NCBI GenBank assembly: GCA_023957755.1
Contig: JAMLGT010000015.1
Span: 45,894 to 109,893, forward strand
Direction: 5' to 3'
DNA from: Chitinophagaceae bacterium
Lineage (GTDB): Bacteria > Bacteroidota > Bacteroidia > Chitinophagales > Chitinophagaceae
DNA: 64,000 nucleotides
Shown: positions 45,566 to 54,164 of the stretch, piece by piece
Numbering within the stretch: the stretch's first letter is position 1
Layout of the letters: the number at the start of each line of letters is the position of its first letter
Position numbers and translations under genes: made by a program
Notes under the pieces: generated by a model
Seen by the model: only the letters and a program-made list of their open reading frames with translations
Databases searched by the model: none
Told to the model about the DNA's origin: nothing

Positions 45566-45754
45566 ATGAACAGACTGTGTATTTATCCTAAGGACATTAT
45601 GATAATCACAGGCAGAAGCGACAGGTATGGCAGAAATCTTATCAAGAAGATTAAAGAATACTTTCAGAAGGAACAACACCAGGTTGTTACCGTGGAAGAA
45701 TTTTGCCAGTATATGGGTTTGCAACCCGATGCAGTTGCCAAACAATTGCGCTAA
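45566..45754 (+). CDS. uncharacterised 62-aa protein near attR
   Basis: A compact basic/acidic protein: an IYPKDIMIITGRSDRYGRNLIKKIKEYF helix-loop-helix-like half, then a VVTVEEFCQYMGL helix. It looks like a small DNA-binding or adaptor domain; similar small proteins are common in Bacteroidota, often next to integrase sites as I recall. It is the last element gene before attR, 97 bp from the right-end repeat. Confidence 0.7.
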   Translation: MNRLCIYPKDIMIITGRSDRYGRNLIKKIKEYFQKEQHQVVTVEEFCQYMGLQPDAVAKQLR

Positions 45755-45851
45755 TACCTGAGAGCAAAAGTCGTGATACGACCTTTTTTGCTTTGCACTC
45801 TATTTTTTACTTTCTCTTATTTGTTAGTCGTATTCTTTTCTTAGGAAAAGA

Positions 45852-45875
45852 TATAGTCGCATTTTTAGTCGCATT
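45852..45875 (+). repeat. right copy of 24-bp end repeat (candidate integrase arm site)
   Basis: Identical over 24 bases to 6667-6690, in direct orientation, with the double AGTCGCAT octamer. Its end is 77 bp from the attR core. Confidence 0.7.
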
Positions 45876-45882
45876 GCGAAAT

Positions 45883-45911
45883 AAAAAAGAGTTACATTTC
45901 TGTAACTCTTT
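45883..45911 (-). terminator. element-borne terminator for the rebuilt tRNA-Asn
   Basis: On the minus strand an 11-bp perfect stem (arms 45886-45896 and 45901-45911, 4-nt loop) is followed by six T. It starts 10 bp after the tRNA 3' end and replaces the original terminator left at 6471-6493. Confidence 0.88.
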
Positions 45912-45921
45912 GATTTTCAAG

Positions 45922-45995
45922 CTCCTCCTGTTGGACTTGAACCAACGACCCCCTGATTAACAGTCAGATGCTCTAACCAACTGAGCTAAGGAGGA
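45922..45995 (-). tRNA. tRNA-Asn (GTT), rebuilt by the insertion (contains attR)
   Basis: A complete 74-nt cloverleaf without CCA. Acceptor TCCTCCT/AGGAGGA (7 bp, perfect), D arm GCTC/GAGC, anticodon stem TCTGA/TCAGG with one T-G pair, loop CTGTTAA (anticodon GTT), T arm GTTGG/CCAAC, discriminator G. The 3' trailer reads CTT instead of the CCA encoded by the displaced half at the left end, so the CCA tail must be added post-transcriptionally. Bases from 45922 to about 45965 are of element origin; the rest is chromosomal. Confidence 0.95.
45923..45965 (+). repeat. attR: right copy of the attachment repeat
   Basis: Right partner of attL (39 of 43 bases identical), containing the same 13-bp core CTGATTAACAGTC at 45953-45965. 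It lies within the functional tRNA-Asn. Confidence 0.9.
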
Positions 45996-46126
45996 ATTTC
46001 CCTGACAAGGGCTGCAAAAATAGCTAATTTTGAATTGAAACAAAATTTGAAAACAGAATTTTTAATGCTTCTTTAAAACCCCTTCTTAAATATATCACGA
46101 AACACTTGCCAGGCTTGCATTCTACT

Positions 46127-46717
46127 ATGAAAAACAATATCCCTTACCGCTTTGGGCTCACCTCAGAGCCACTAAAATTATTTGACCCAAAGGAAAAGAA
46201 TAACCGACGGCTCGAGAAGCTACTCAAACTGAAAGAAGCATCTCTTATCACAAAAATTTGCAGGCACTATATTACCAATTTTATCCCTGACCCGATTGCT
46301 AATGAAAATGAATACTGGATTATCTCCTGCTATCCATCTACGGATAATTCACCCGTGAGGATAAGCATCTGGTTTCCGGAAGTGTTTAATATCACTATAG
46401 CCCGGCACTATTTTGGCGCGGGCAACGGGCTGCAATGTATGGTATTCGTACACCGCGAATTCTGGGACAGTAAAGCAATCCATGATGCCGAAAAAAGAGT
46501 AGAAGGGCTCTTCTTCCATCCGGGCTACAGGTTTGTTACGGGTATTCGTGAACAATTAGCAGCATTCATGCCGTTAAATTCGTATTCCAAATTTGTGGAG
46601 GACGAGCAAACTTATGAGAGTATCCGCGCACATAATTATGAACTCACGCTCAAAGGCAGAACGCCTTTTAAAAAGGGACACAATTACGAATTTGTACGGT
46701 ATTTACTCGAACACTAA
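46127..46717 (+). CDS. uncharacterised 196-aa backbone protein
   Basis: I do not recognise this protein. ATG 46127 is preferred over an in-frame TTG at 46106. No signal peptide or membrane helix. Features are a basic N-terminus (KEKNNRRLEKLLKLKE), a central beta-rich part with YWIISCYPSTDN and VRISIWFPEVFNI, a conserved-looking HREFWDS, and a C-terminal KKGHNYEFVRYLLEH. It faces pntB, with the two stop codons overlapping by 4 bp. It is the first backbone gene after the element. Confidence 0.7.
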   Translation: MKNNIPYRFGLTSEPLKLFDPKEKNNRRLEKLLKLKEASLITKICRHYITNFIPDPIANENEYWIISCYPSTDNSPVRISIWFPEVFNITIARHYFGAGNGLQCMVFVHREFWDSKAIHDAEKRVEGLFFHPGYRFVTGIREQLAAFMPLNSYSKFVEDEQTYESIRAHNYELTLKGRTPFKKGHNYEFVRYLLEH

Positions 46718-48144
46718 ATCTCTTTAACCTGTGCTATCAGTTCCTGAAGCACTTTCTTGGCATCACCAAAGAGCATGGAGGTCTTAGGTTCAAAGAATAA
46801 CTGATTTTCAATTCCGGCATATCCGGGCTTCATGCTTCGCTTGTTTACAATCACCATTCCGGCTTCGCCTACTTCCAGCACCGGCATACCATAGATGGGT
46901 GAAGAAGGATCTGTTTTGGCAGCAGGATTCACCACATCATTTGCCCCGAGTACCAACGCTACGTCAGCAGTCTTCAATTCTTCATTAGCCGGTTCCATCT
47001 CCAGGAGTTTGTCATATTCTACATCGGCCTCTGCGAGCAATACATTCATGTGTCCGGGCATACGGCCCGCCACAGGGTGGATGGCATACTTCACTTCTAC
47101 CCCTTTTTCACCCAGTACTTTTTCCAGTTCGTGGCAGGTATGTTGCGCCTGCGCCACAGCTAAACCATAACCGGGCACCACAATCACTTTTTTAGCATAA
47201 GCCATCACCATCGCGGCATCACTTATGGTAATCTCCTTCACCGTGCCTCCACCGGCATGAGTTGGTCCCGCACCGGATGCAGAACCGCCGAACGAACCAA
47301 TCAAAACATTCATCAGGCTACGATTCATCGCACGGCACATCAGAATGGTCAGCAAGGTACCCGCCGCACCCACCAGAATACCTCCAGTAAGCATCGCTTT
47401 ATTATCGTAGAGGAATCCTCCGCATGCCGCTGCCACACCTGTAAACGAGTTAAGAAGGGAAATCACCACCGGCATATCTGCACCACCGATAGGCTGCACA
47501 AAGAATACCCCATAAAGCAAAGCAAGAAATACGGTGACAAAGAAATAAATAATTGCCGAATTGGTTGCAGCAAAATAAGTTGCTACCGCCGAGGCAAGTA
47601 CCAATACCAATACAATCAGGTTAATGATATGTTGCCCCTTGAAAGATACATCTTTGATTTTGCCATTAAGCTTGCCCCAGGCAATCATACTTCCGATAAA
47701 AGACACACTCCCGATTACAGCACCTGCTATAATTGCCAGATAGTGTCCTGTATGAATAAGTGAGCCGAAAACTTTATCAGGTTCAGACGCAGCTTCACGG
47801 TAAATATAATCGAACTCTACTATCGAAATCAACGCCGCACATGCACCACCCATTCCATTGAAAAAGCTAACCAGTTCGGGCATGGCCGTCATCTTCACCT
47901 TTTTGGCAATTATCCACCCCAATACCAGTCCGACTGCAATTCCCGAAAAAATCCATCCATAATTACCCAGTGGCCTGCCGTCATCCTTGTATAAAAATAT
48001 GGTAGCCAGAATGGCTAGCGTCATACCGCCGGCAGCTATCAGATTACCACGACGTGCTGTGGCGGGATGCGAAAGCATTTTCAATCCTATTATAAAGGTC
48101 ACCGACGCTACCAGATAACTAATTGCCAGAATACTGATTTCCAT
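46714..48144 (-). CDS. pntB: NAD(P) transhydrogenase subunit beta
   Basis: A 476-aa protein. Nine hydrophobic helices occupy about 1-285; the NADP(H)-binding domain III is at about 300-476, with GYGLAVAQAQH (about 324-334), GRMPGHMNVLLAEA and DVVNPAA. It couples proton re-entry to hydride transfer from NADH to NADP+. It is the third gene of the pntA1-pntA2-pntB operon, 9 bp after the alpha-2 gene. Confidence 0.95.
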   Translation of the reverse strand: MEISILAISYLVASVTFIIGLKMLSHPATARRGNLIAAGGMTLAILATIFLYKDDGRPLGNYGWIFSGIAVGLVLGWIIAKKVKMTAMPELVSFFNGMGGACAALISIVEFDYIYREAASEPDKVFGSLIHTGHYLAIIAGAVIGSVSFIGSMIAWGKLNGKIKDVSFKGQHIINLIVLVLVLASAVATYFAATNSAIIYFFVTVFLALLYGVFFVQPIGGADMPVVISLLNSFTGVAAACGGFLYDNKAMLTGGILVGAAGTLLTILMCRAMNRSLMNVLIGSFGGSASGAGPTHAGGGTVKEITISDAAMVMAYAKKVIVVPGYGLAVAQAQHTCHELEKVLGEKGVEVKYAIHPVAGRMPGHMNVLLAEADVEYDKLLEMEPANEELKTADVALVLGANDVVNPAAKTDPSSPIYGMPVLEVGEAGMVIVNKRSMKPGYAGIENQLFFEPKTSMLFGDAKKVLQELIAQVKEI

Positions 48145-48153
48145 TGCTTGAGT

Positions 48154-48471
48154 TTAGGATTTAGGCTTTTTCTTTTTAAACATTTCCAACATACGGTCCG
48201 TAACCACAAATCCTCCTACCACATTCAGTGTACCCAACACTACAGCCAGGAAACCTAGTATCAATGCCAGGTAGTTATCACTCTCCGCTTTACCCATGAT
48301 GATAATAGCTCCTATGATTACCACGCCATGTATGGCATTGGCTCCACTCATCAAAGGTGTGTGCAACACACTGGGCACCCTCCCGATTACTTCAATTCCC
48401 AGAAACCCCATCAGGATGACCACATAGATCATATCCAGGTTGGCTTGTATAAATCCGGTAATCTCCTCCAT
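48154..48471 (-). CDS. pntA2: NAD(P) transhydrogenase alpha-2 (membrane) subunit
   Basis: A 105-aa protein with three membrane helices (GFLGIEVIGRVPSVLHTPLMSGANAIHGVV is the hallmark). It corresponds to the C-terminal membrane part of E. coli PntA, encoded as a separate gene as in many bacteria. It lies 4 bp after the alpha-1 gene. Confidence 0.93.
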   Translation of the reverse strand: MEEITGFIQANLDMIYVVILMGFLGIEVIGRVPSVLHTPLMSGANAIHGVVIIGAIIIMGKAESDNYLALILGFLAVVLGTLNVVGGFVVTDRMLEMFKKKKPKS

Positions 48472-48475
48472 AAAA

Positions 48476-49585
48476 TTATTTTAACCGATCGTTACTAATA
48501 TTCCCGTTATATGTCATGCAGGCGCCACTTACCAGTTCATCCTCAAAATTCAGATGCAGGGCACCTTCCTTATCCACGAGCAACTGCAGGAAGTTAATCA
48601 CATTTTTCCCGTACATCTTTGAAGCATCGTAAGGCATCGTCGCCGGCAGATTCGAATCTCCTACAACCGTTACCCCTTCATATACGATGGTCTTCATGTC
48701 TTCAGTTACCTCAGTGTTTCCACCTGTAGAAGCTGCAATATCAATAATCACAGAGCCTGGCTTCATATCGACAATCATTTCTTTTGTAAGCAGAATGGGT
48801 GCTTTGCGCCCAAAGATCTGTGCAGTAGTAATAACGATATCTGCCTTCTTAGCTGACTGAGCTATCTTTTCTTTTTGTCTGTTGCGAAACTCTTCTGTTT
48901 GCTCTACTGCATATCCTCCTGCCTTACTTGCATCTGCTGCGCCTTCCACCTCTACAAATTTGGCCCCAAGGCTCTGTACTTCCTCCTTTACTGCCGGACG
49001 GGTATCAAACACTTCCACTACAGCACCTAATCTGCGTGCAGTAGCTATTGCCTGCAGCCCGGCTACTCCTGCTCCAAGTATCAACACTTTTGCCGGAGCA
49101 ATGGTGCCTGCAGCAGTCATGAACATTGGAAAATATTTTGGATACAGATTAGCAGCTGCAAGTATCGCCTTGTACCCGGCAATATTAGCCTGACTGCTAA
49201 GCACATCCATCGACTGGGCCCGGGTAGTGCGGGGAAGCATATCCAGACTAAAAGTTGTTGCGCCTTCTGAGGCTAACTGTGCGAAAATTTCTTTATGAAA
49301 TAAAGGCTGAAAAGTCCCGATTAATATTTTTCCCTTCAGCGAAGCCAACTCTTCTTTTTGTGGCATTCCAACGCAAAGTATGATCTCACTTTCCTGAATT
49401 ACCGAGGCTCTTGAAGCAATGGCAGCCTGGCCTTCTGTATAGGTATTATCAGGGCTGAAAGCCTTGTCTCCGGCACCGGATTCAACTAATAAAGTGGAGT
49501 TTAATTTCTGAATAAGGGGAATATGTTCGGGTAATAAGGCAACCCTTGTATCGGGTGCAGCTTCTTTTAAAACTCCTATTTTCAT
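48476..49585 (-). CDS. pntA1: NAD(P) transhydrogenase alpha-1 (NAD-binding) subunit
   Basis: A 369-aa soluble subunit, alanine-dehydrogenase-like. The N-terminal domain is about 1-135; the NAD-binding fold is at about 165-300, with VLILGAGVAGLQAI; RPAVKEEVQSLGAKFVEVE and PGSVIIDIAASTGGN are typical. It is the first gene of the operon and is divergent from the E1 dehydrogenase gene, with a 185-bp gap between. Confidence 0.95.
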   Translation of the reverse strand: MKIGVLKEAAPDTRVALLPEHIPLIQKLNSTLLVESGAGDKAFSPDNTYTEGQAAIASRASVIQESEIILCVGMPQKEELASLKGKILIGTFQPLFHKEIFAQLASEGATTFSLDMLPRTTRAQSMDVLSSQANIAGYKAILAAANLYPKYFPMFMTAAGTIAPAKVLILGAGVAGLQAIATARRLGAVVEVFDTRPAVKEEVQSLGAKFVEVEGAADASKAGGYAVEQTEEFRNRQKEKIAQSAKKADIVITTAQIFGRKAPILLTKEMIVDMKPGSVIIDIAASTGGNTEVTEDMKTIVYEGVTVVGDSNLPATMPYDASKMYGKNVINFLQLLVDKEGALHLNFEDELVSGACMTYNGNISNDRLK

Positions 49586-49757
49586 ATAGGTGGCTAAGGT
49601 AATAAATCTTTATCTGTGTCTGCCTACCGCCAGTCCGATTTTTACAGAATCCATCCTGTAATTATATATATCTTTTCTGCTTATAAAATAAAAATGAATT
49701 CTTCCCCGGCAAAGGGTCGATTTTATTTTCCTTCTGCTGAAAACCGGACATACTGCT

Positions 49758-49765
49758 GTAGCTTT
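49758..49765 (+). promoter_or_regulatory. candidate -7 element (TAGCTTTG) immediately before the E1 gene
   Basis: TAGCTTTG, followed by C, is a full match to the phylum consensus, and only 5 bp separate it from the ATG. Transcription starting 5-7 bp downstream would give a leaderless or nearly leaderless mRNA. Confidence 0.5.
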
Positions 49766-49770
49766 GCACC

Positions 49771-51765
49771 ATGCAATTTGAGAGATATTCACTTTCGGAT
49801 GAGCGGCTGATTGAGATATACCGCTCAATGTTACTTCCCAGGATGATTGAAGAGAAAATGCTGGTTTTGCTTCGGCAGGGAAAGGTGTCTAAATGGTTTA
49901 GCGGAATCGGACAGGAGGCTATCGCTGTGGGCGCCACATTAGCCATGCAGCCTGATGAATGGATTATGCCTCTGCACCGCAATCTGGGCGTATTCACTAC
50001 CAGAAAGATTCCTTTTCGCGACCTGATCAATCAATGGCAGGGGCAGCCGGACGGCTTCTCAAAAGGAAGGGAAAGAAGTTTTCATTTTGGCACCCGCCAA
50101 TACAATATCTGTGGCATGATATCGCACCTGGGGCCTCAGCTCTCTGTAGCCGACGGAGCCGCATTAGCCTACAAGCTAAAAGGAGAAAAGAAAGCCTCGC
50201 TGGCATTTTCAGGTGAAGGCGGCACCAGTGAAGGTGAATTTCACGAAGCATTGAATGTAGCCTCTGTATGGAACCTGCCCGTAATTTTCGTTCTGGAAAA
50301 CAACGGATACGGCCTGAGTACTCCAGTACGTGAACAATTCCGTTGTGAAGGCCTGGTGGACAAGGCAAAAGGCTATGGGATGGAGGGTGTACAGATCGAC
50401 GGCAACAATATCCTCACCGTATTGGACACTGTAGCAGGGGTGAGAGATTATTGTATCCGCGAACAAAGGCCTTATCTGATAGAATGTATGACATTCCGTA
50501 TGCGCGGACACGAAGAAGCCAGCGGCACCAAATACGTTCCCAAAGAACTGTTTGAACAGTGGATGGAAAAAGACCCGATTCGCAATTACGAGCATTATCT
50601 CACTACAGAAAATATCCTTTCCAACAAAGAACTTGCAGATATAAAAGAAGAATTTAAGAACTATATCGAATCTGAGATCCAACAAAGTTCTTTAAGCCAT
50701 ACAGGCACAGCCATACACATACACACTGAGGAAAAAGAACTCAATGATATCTATGCACCTGTGCCAACTACCATCCTGAAAGATATCGACAACGGCCGAA
50801 CAGAGCCTCTGAGATTTGTAGATGCCATAAAAGAAGGATTGTACCAAAGCATGGAAGCTCACGACAACCTGGTGCTGATGGGTCAGGATATAGCAGAATA
50901 TGGAGGAGTATTTAAAATTACAGAGGGCTTTGTAGAAAAATTCGGTAAAGCGAGAGTCAGGAATACGCCTCTCTGCGAGAGCGCCATCGTTGGGACAGGA
51001 CTTGGATTAAGCCTTGAGGGTTTCAAGAGTATGGTAGAGATGCAATTTGCTGATTTTGTATCTGTGGGCTTCAATCAAATTGTAAATAATCTGGCAAAGA
51101 TTCATTATCGCTGGGGCCAGCAGGCTGATGTGGTGGTAAGAATGCCCACCGGAGCCGGAGTAGGAGCAGGACCTTTCCACAGCCAGAGCAACGAGGCCTG
51201 GTTCACTCATGTACCCGGACTAAAAGTAGTGTATCCTTCGTCGCCCGAAGATGCAAAAGGGTTGATCATAGCATCTATCAACGACCCCAACCCCGTGATG
51301 TTTTTTGAGCATAAACATCTCTATAGAAGTATTTCAGGTGCGGTGCCTTCTCACTATTTCGAGACGCCCATAGGCATAGCACGGAAAGTACGATCAGGCA
51401 CTGATGTTAGTATCATTACTTATGGCATGGGCGTAATATGGGCTACACAATACGCTGCCGCGCATCCCGATATCTCTCCTGACATTCTCGACCTGCGCAC
51501 GCTGGTGCCACTCGACTATAAAGCTATCAGAGAAACCGTACGCAATACAGGTAAGGTACTGGTATTACACGAAGACACGATGACAGGAGGGTTTGGAGGT
51601 GAGATTGCTGCGTGGATTGCACAAAATTGTTTTGAATATCTCGACGCTCCTGTAATGCGCTGCGCATCACTCGATACGCCGGTACCATTCAATAGAGAAC
51701 TGGAAGATCAATTTCTTGCACAAAGCCGCCTGGACGCAATGCTGGAAAAACTGATGAATTATTAA
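49771..51765 (+). CDS. fused alpha/beta E1 of a 2-oxoacid dehydrogenase complex
   Basis: A 664-aa thiamine-diphosphate enzyme. Residues about 1-310 are the alpha half with the ThDP motif SGEGGTSEGEFHEALNVASVWNLPVIFVLENNGYG (GEG to NN, about 148-182). Residues about 340-664 are the beta half (GQDIAEYGGVFKITEGF, MVEMQFADFV, and a transketolase C-terminal domain with LVLHEDTMTGGFGGEI). It decarboxylates a branched-chain 2-oxoacid or pyruvate and passes the acyl group to E2 lipoyl. E2/E3 genes are not nearby. Substrate choice cannot be decided; branched-chain oxoacids are the usual annotation for such fusions. Confidence 0.92.
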   Translation: MQFERYSLSDERLIEIYRSMLLPRMIEEKMLVLLRQGKVSKWFSGIGQEAIAVGATLAMQPDEWIMPLHRNLGVFTTRKIPFRDLINQWQGQPDGFSKGRERSFHFGTRQYNICGMISHLGPQLSVADGAALAYKLKGEKKASLAFSGEGGTSEGEFHEALNVASVWNLPVIFVLENNGYGLSTPVREQFRCEGLVDKAKGYGMEGVQIDGNNILTVLDTVAGVRDYCIREQRPYLIECMTFRMRGHEEASGTKYVPKELFEQWMEKDPIRNYEHYLTTENILSNKELADIKEEFKNYIESEIQQSSLSHTGTAIHIHTEEKELNDIYAPVPTTILKDIDNGRTEPLRFVDAIKEGLYQSMEAHDNLVLMGQDIAEYGGVFKITEGFVEKFGKARVRNTPLCESAIVGTGLGLSLEGFKSMVEMQFADFVSVGFNQIVNNLAKIHYRWGQQADVVVRMPTGAGVGAGPFHSQSNEAWFTHVPGLKVVYPSSPEDAKGLIIASINDPNPVMFFEHKHLYRSISGAVPSHYFETPIGIARKVRSGTDVSIITYGMGVIWATQYAAAHPDISPDILDLRTLVPLDYKAIRETVRNTGKVLVLHEDTMTGGFGGEIAAWIAQNCFEYLDAPVMRCASLDTPVPFNRELEDQFLAQSRLDAMLEKLMNY

Positions 51766-51776
51766 TTCGCTGCGAT

Positions 51777-53138
51777 TTATAACAATCGCTTCATCCATTT
51801 CATTTTAGATGCCGTATATGGCGGATACTTTAATGCCGGCTCTCCCCAAGTAGTCTTGTCCATTACAGCCTTCTGGTGCGAGAATGTCCGAAAGCCATAC
51901 TTGCCGTGATAACTTCCGATCCCCGAATTCCCCACTCCCCCAAAGGGCAAATCAGGATTACTGAGGTGCATGACGGTATCATTGATGCACCCTCCTCCGA
52001 ATGATATTTCTGTAGTAAACCGTTCCTTTTCCTTAGGGTCCATCGTAAACAAATAAGCAGAAAGTGGTTTCTCATTATCCCTGATTACTTCGAATACTTC
52101 GTCTAAATGTGAATAAGTCAAAACCGGAAGTACCGGGCCAAAGATTTCTTCCTGCATGACCTTCTCATCCCAACCCGATACACTGACGATCGTTGGCTCA
52201 ATGAAAAGCTCAGCTATATTATGCTTTCCCCCATAAAGCACCTTATCCTGCTCAATTAAGCCCAAAATCCTATCAAAGTTTTTGCGGTTGATGATCTTTG
52301 AATAGTTTGCACTCCCCGGCTCATAGCGATACTTTTCAATATGCTTTATCAATTCTTGCAAAAAGATTTCTTTCACTTCTTTGTGCACATAAACATAATC
52401 AGGCGCTACGCAGGACTGGCCGGCATTCAGAAATTTCCCCCAGACAATCCTGCGTGCAGCCACTTTCAGATTAGCAGACCGGGCAACGATTACCGGCGAC
52501 TTTCCTCCCAGCTCGAGTGTTACCGGAGTCAGATGTTTTGCTGCAGCCTGATAAACTATCTTGCCCACAGCCGGACTGCCTGTAAAGAAAATCTTATCAA
52601 ATCTGAGTTTTAGCAGTTCGGTAGTCTCCTCCACGCCACCCGATACCACATGGAAAAGCCCTTCAGGGAAATTATTATTCACCAACTCCTCTATCATCTT
52701 TGCAGTATGAGGAGCCACCTCACTGGGTTTTAGAATGACGGTATTCCCTGCGGCAAGCGCTGAAATGACGGGAACAAAAGAAAGCTGATAAGGATAATTC
52801 CACGGACTGATGACTAACGTGTTACCATACGGTTCATAATATACCCTGCTGCCTGCAATCTGATTCACAAGGTTAGTCTTCACTTCCTGCGGACGTGCAA
52901 GCACGCTGAGATTTTTAATGAAATACCTGACTTCATTTTTGATGAAAGACAATTCTGTGGCGTAAGTCTCAAATTCCGATTTACCCAAATCTTTTTGAAC
53001 AGCCTCATACATTTGGGCCTCATGTGCAGTTACCACCTCGCCAAGTGTCTTTAATTGCGTTTTACGGAATGCCACACTCTTTGTAATTCCTGTATGGAAG
53101 AAAGCGCGCTGCCGTTGCCATATTTCATCAAAACCCAT
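51777..53138 (-). CDS. aldehyde dehydrogenase (ALDH3-like)
   Basis: A 453-aa NAD(P)-dependent aldehyde dehydrogenase. It has the catalytic Glu in LELGGKSPV (about 204-212), the catalytic Cys in NAGQSCVAPDY (about 238-248), and the C-terminal PFGGVGNSGIGSYHGKYGFRTFSH, typical of the short class 3 type acting on medium- and long-chain aldehydes. It is convergent with the E1 gene, with an 11-bp gap containing part of a small GCGATT/AATCGC dyad. Confidence 0.92.
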   Translation of the reverse strand: MGFDEIWQRQRAFFHTGITKSVAFRKTQLKTLGEVVTAHEAQMYEAVQKDLGKSEFETYATELSFIKNEVRYFIKNLSVLARPQEVKTNLVNQIAGSRVYYEPYGNTLVISPWNYPYQLSFVPVISALAAGNTVILKPSEVAPHTAKMIEELVNNNFPEGLFHVVSGGVEETTELLKLRFDKIFFTGSPAVGKIVYQAAAKHLTPVTLELGGKSPVIVARSANLKVAARRIVWGKFLNAGQSCVAPDYVYVHKEVKEIFLQELIKHIEKYRYEPGSANYSKIINRKNFDRILGLIEQDKVLYGGKHNIAELFIEPTIVSVSGWDEKVMQEEIFGPVLPVLTYSHLDEVFEVIRDNEKPLSAYLFTMDPKEKERFTTEISFGGGCINDTVMHLSNPDLPFGGVGNSGIGSYHGKYGFRTFSHQKAVMDKTTWGEPALKYPPYTASKMKWMKRLL

Positions 53139-53293
53139 AAAATAGAAAATTTATAAACCTTAGCTTCTTGTTTTCTATAAAGTTATTGCTTTCCTGTAAG
53201 CGAGGCTTCTATTAGAAGTGGTTTCGGAAAGGGTACATTCATTTCTACTGCACATGTATCCCTATGGCAAAATTTATTCACCATACCTAAAAA

Positions 53294-53321
53294 CAAAAAA
53301 GGAACAGTCTGCTGCTCCTTT
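53294..53321 (-). terminator. terminator after the flavin reductase gene
   Basis: On the minus strand AAAGGA/TCCTTT (arms 53316-53321 and 53298-53303) extends past one mismatch into a 3-bp CAG/CTG helix, followed by a T-rich run (53294-53299 read as T). It lies 23 bp beyond the stop codon at 53344. Confidence 0.7.
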
Positions 53322-53343
53322 AAATATCTCCGGCAAACTCGCC

Positions 53344-54012
53344 TTAGAATCCTTCTTTCACAATATGGGCCTCGTCCACACCAAGAGACGCCAGGTGCTT
53401 TTGCATTGCATCCATCATGGGTGGGGGCGCACACAGATAAACATAATCCAATCCTTCGTCTCTATGTTTTTGGATCAACTCTTTGGATACAAATCCATGT
53501 TCGTAGCCATCTACATTTTCATCAGAAAGTACATTGACAAATTTATCACCCAGCATCTTTCTGAAACCTTCCTCATTAATAATATCTCCCTTGGTCTTAT
53601 TAGCGAAAATCAGTTTATTCTTACCGAGTTTATTATCTTTTTCCAAACTTTTCAAAATAGCCAGGAAAGGTGTAATACCTGCTCCGCCGGCAATAAAGAT
53701 ACCCTCACCTTTGTAGGCAATATCGCCATACACATCCCCAACAATTAATTCATCACCGGGCTTCAGCGTCAGCAATTCATTAGTGACCCCCTTCTTAGCC
53801 GGATAGGTCTTGATATTAAATTCAATATGCTTATCCTCAGGTAAGGAGGTAAACGTAAACGATCTCCAGGCTGTTTCCCAACCCGGTTTATTAATAGCAA
53901 TATCAGCAGCCTGCCCCGGAATATAGCTCAGTCCTTCCGGCTTCTCTAAAGTGATATGAAGCACATCGTGTGTCGCATGCTCAATAGAAAGAATTTTAAC
54001 AACTTTTCCCAT
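53344..54012 (-). CDS. ferredoxin-NADP reductase-like flavoprotein
   Basis: A 222-aa protein. The FAD-binding barrel includes WRSFTFTSLP (about 49-58) and KKGVTNELLTLKPGDEL. The NAD(P)-binding domain includes IFIAGGAGITPFLAILKSL (about 105-123) and a C-terminal YLCAPPPMMDAM block. No iron-sulfur motif is present, so it is a minimal reductase module; the electron partner is unknown. Confidence 0.88.
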   Translation of the reverse strand: MGKVVKILSIEHATHDVLHITLEKPEGLSYIPGQAADIAINKPGWETAWRSFTFTSLPEDKHIEFNIKTYPAKKGVTNELLTLKPGDELIVGDVYGDIAYKGEGIFIAGGAGITPFLAILKSLEKDNKLGKNKLIFANKTKGDIINEEGFRKMLGDKFVNVLSDENVDGYEHGFVSKELIQKHRDEGLDYVYLCAPPPMMDAMQKHLASLGVDEAHIVKEGF

Positions 54013-54164
54013 AAAATTTTATTTTCTACTTAAATATAAAAAAGAATATTTCACAATCTACTCTCTAACAGTGGTTTATATTTGACAACCTTTAATCAGA
54101 ACAGATTACGTATTCCTCTTAACAAAATACGTACCATGCTTCCTGCGGGGAAATTAATTCCTGC

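Larger units (their letters stand above)
6531..45965. mobile_element. 39.4 kb integrative element in tRNA-Asn with metal-resistance and defence cargo
   Basis: The limits are the 13-bp attachment cores in a half tRNA-Asn (left) and a reconstituted full tRNA-Asn (right). A tyrosine integrase lies 164 bp inside the left end. A 24-bp direct repeat sits inside both ends. Cargo: excisionase-like and primase-like genes, a type III R-M/Abi/Argonaute island, copper, zinc and arsenic resistance, and a repeat-rich tail. Nearly all genes read rightwards; only the 251-aa gene at 44591 is reversed. No relaxase, coupling ATPase or mating-pore gene is seen, so transfer would need helpers. Core-to-core distance is 39,422 bp. 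Confidence 0.9.

Noticed and set aside
6531..45965. Insertion sequences inside the element
   Set aside because: No DDE, HUH or serine transposase gene was recognised in any frame.
46106..46126. TTG start of the 196-aa gene
   Set aside because: The ATG 21 bp downstream is a simpler start, and the added residues carry no signal.
47257..47763. 168-aa frame opposite pntB
   Set aside because: It is the complement of a strongly conserved coding gene and has Thr/His/Arg-rich shadow composition.
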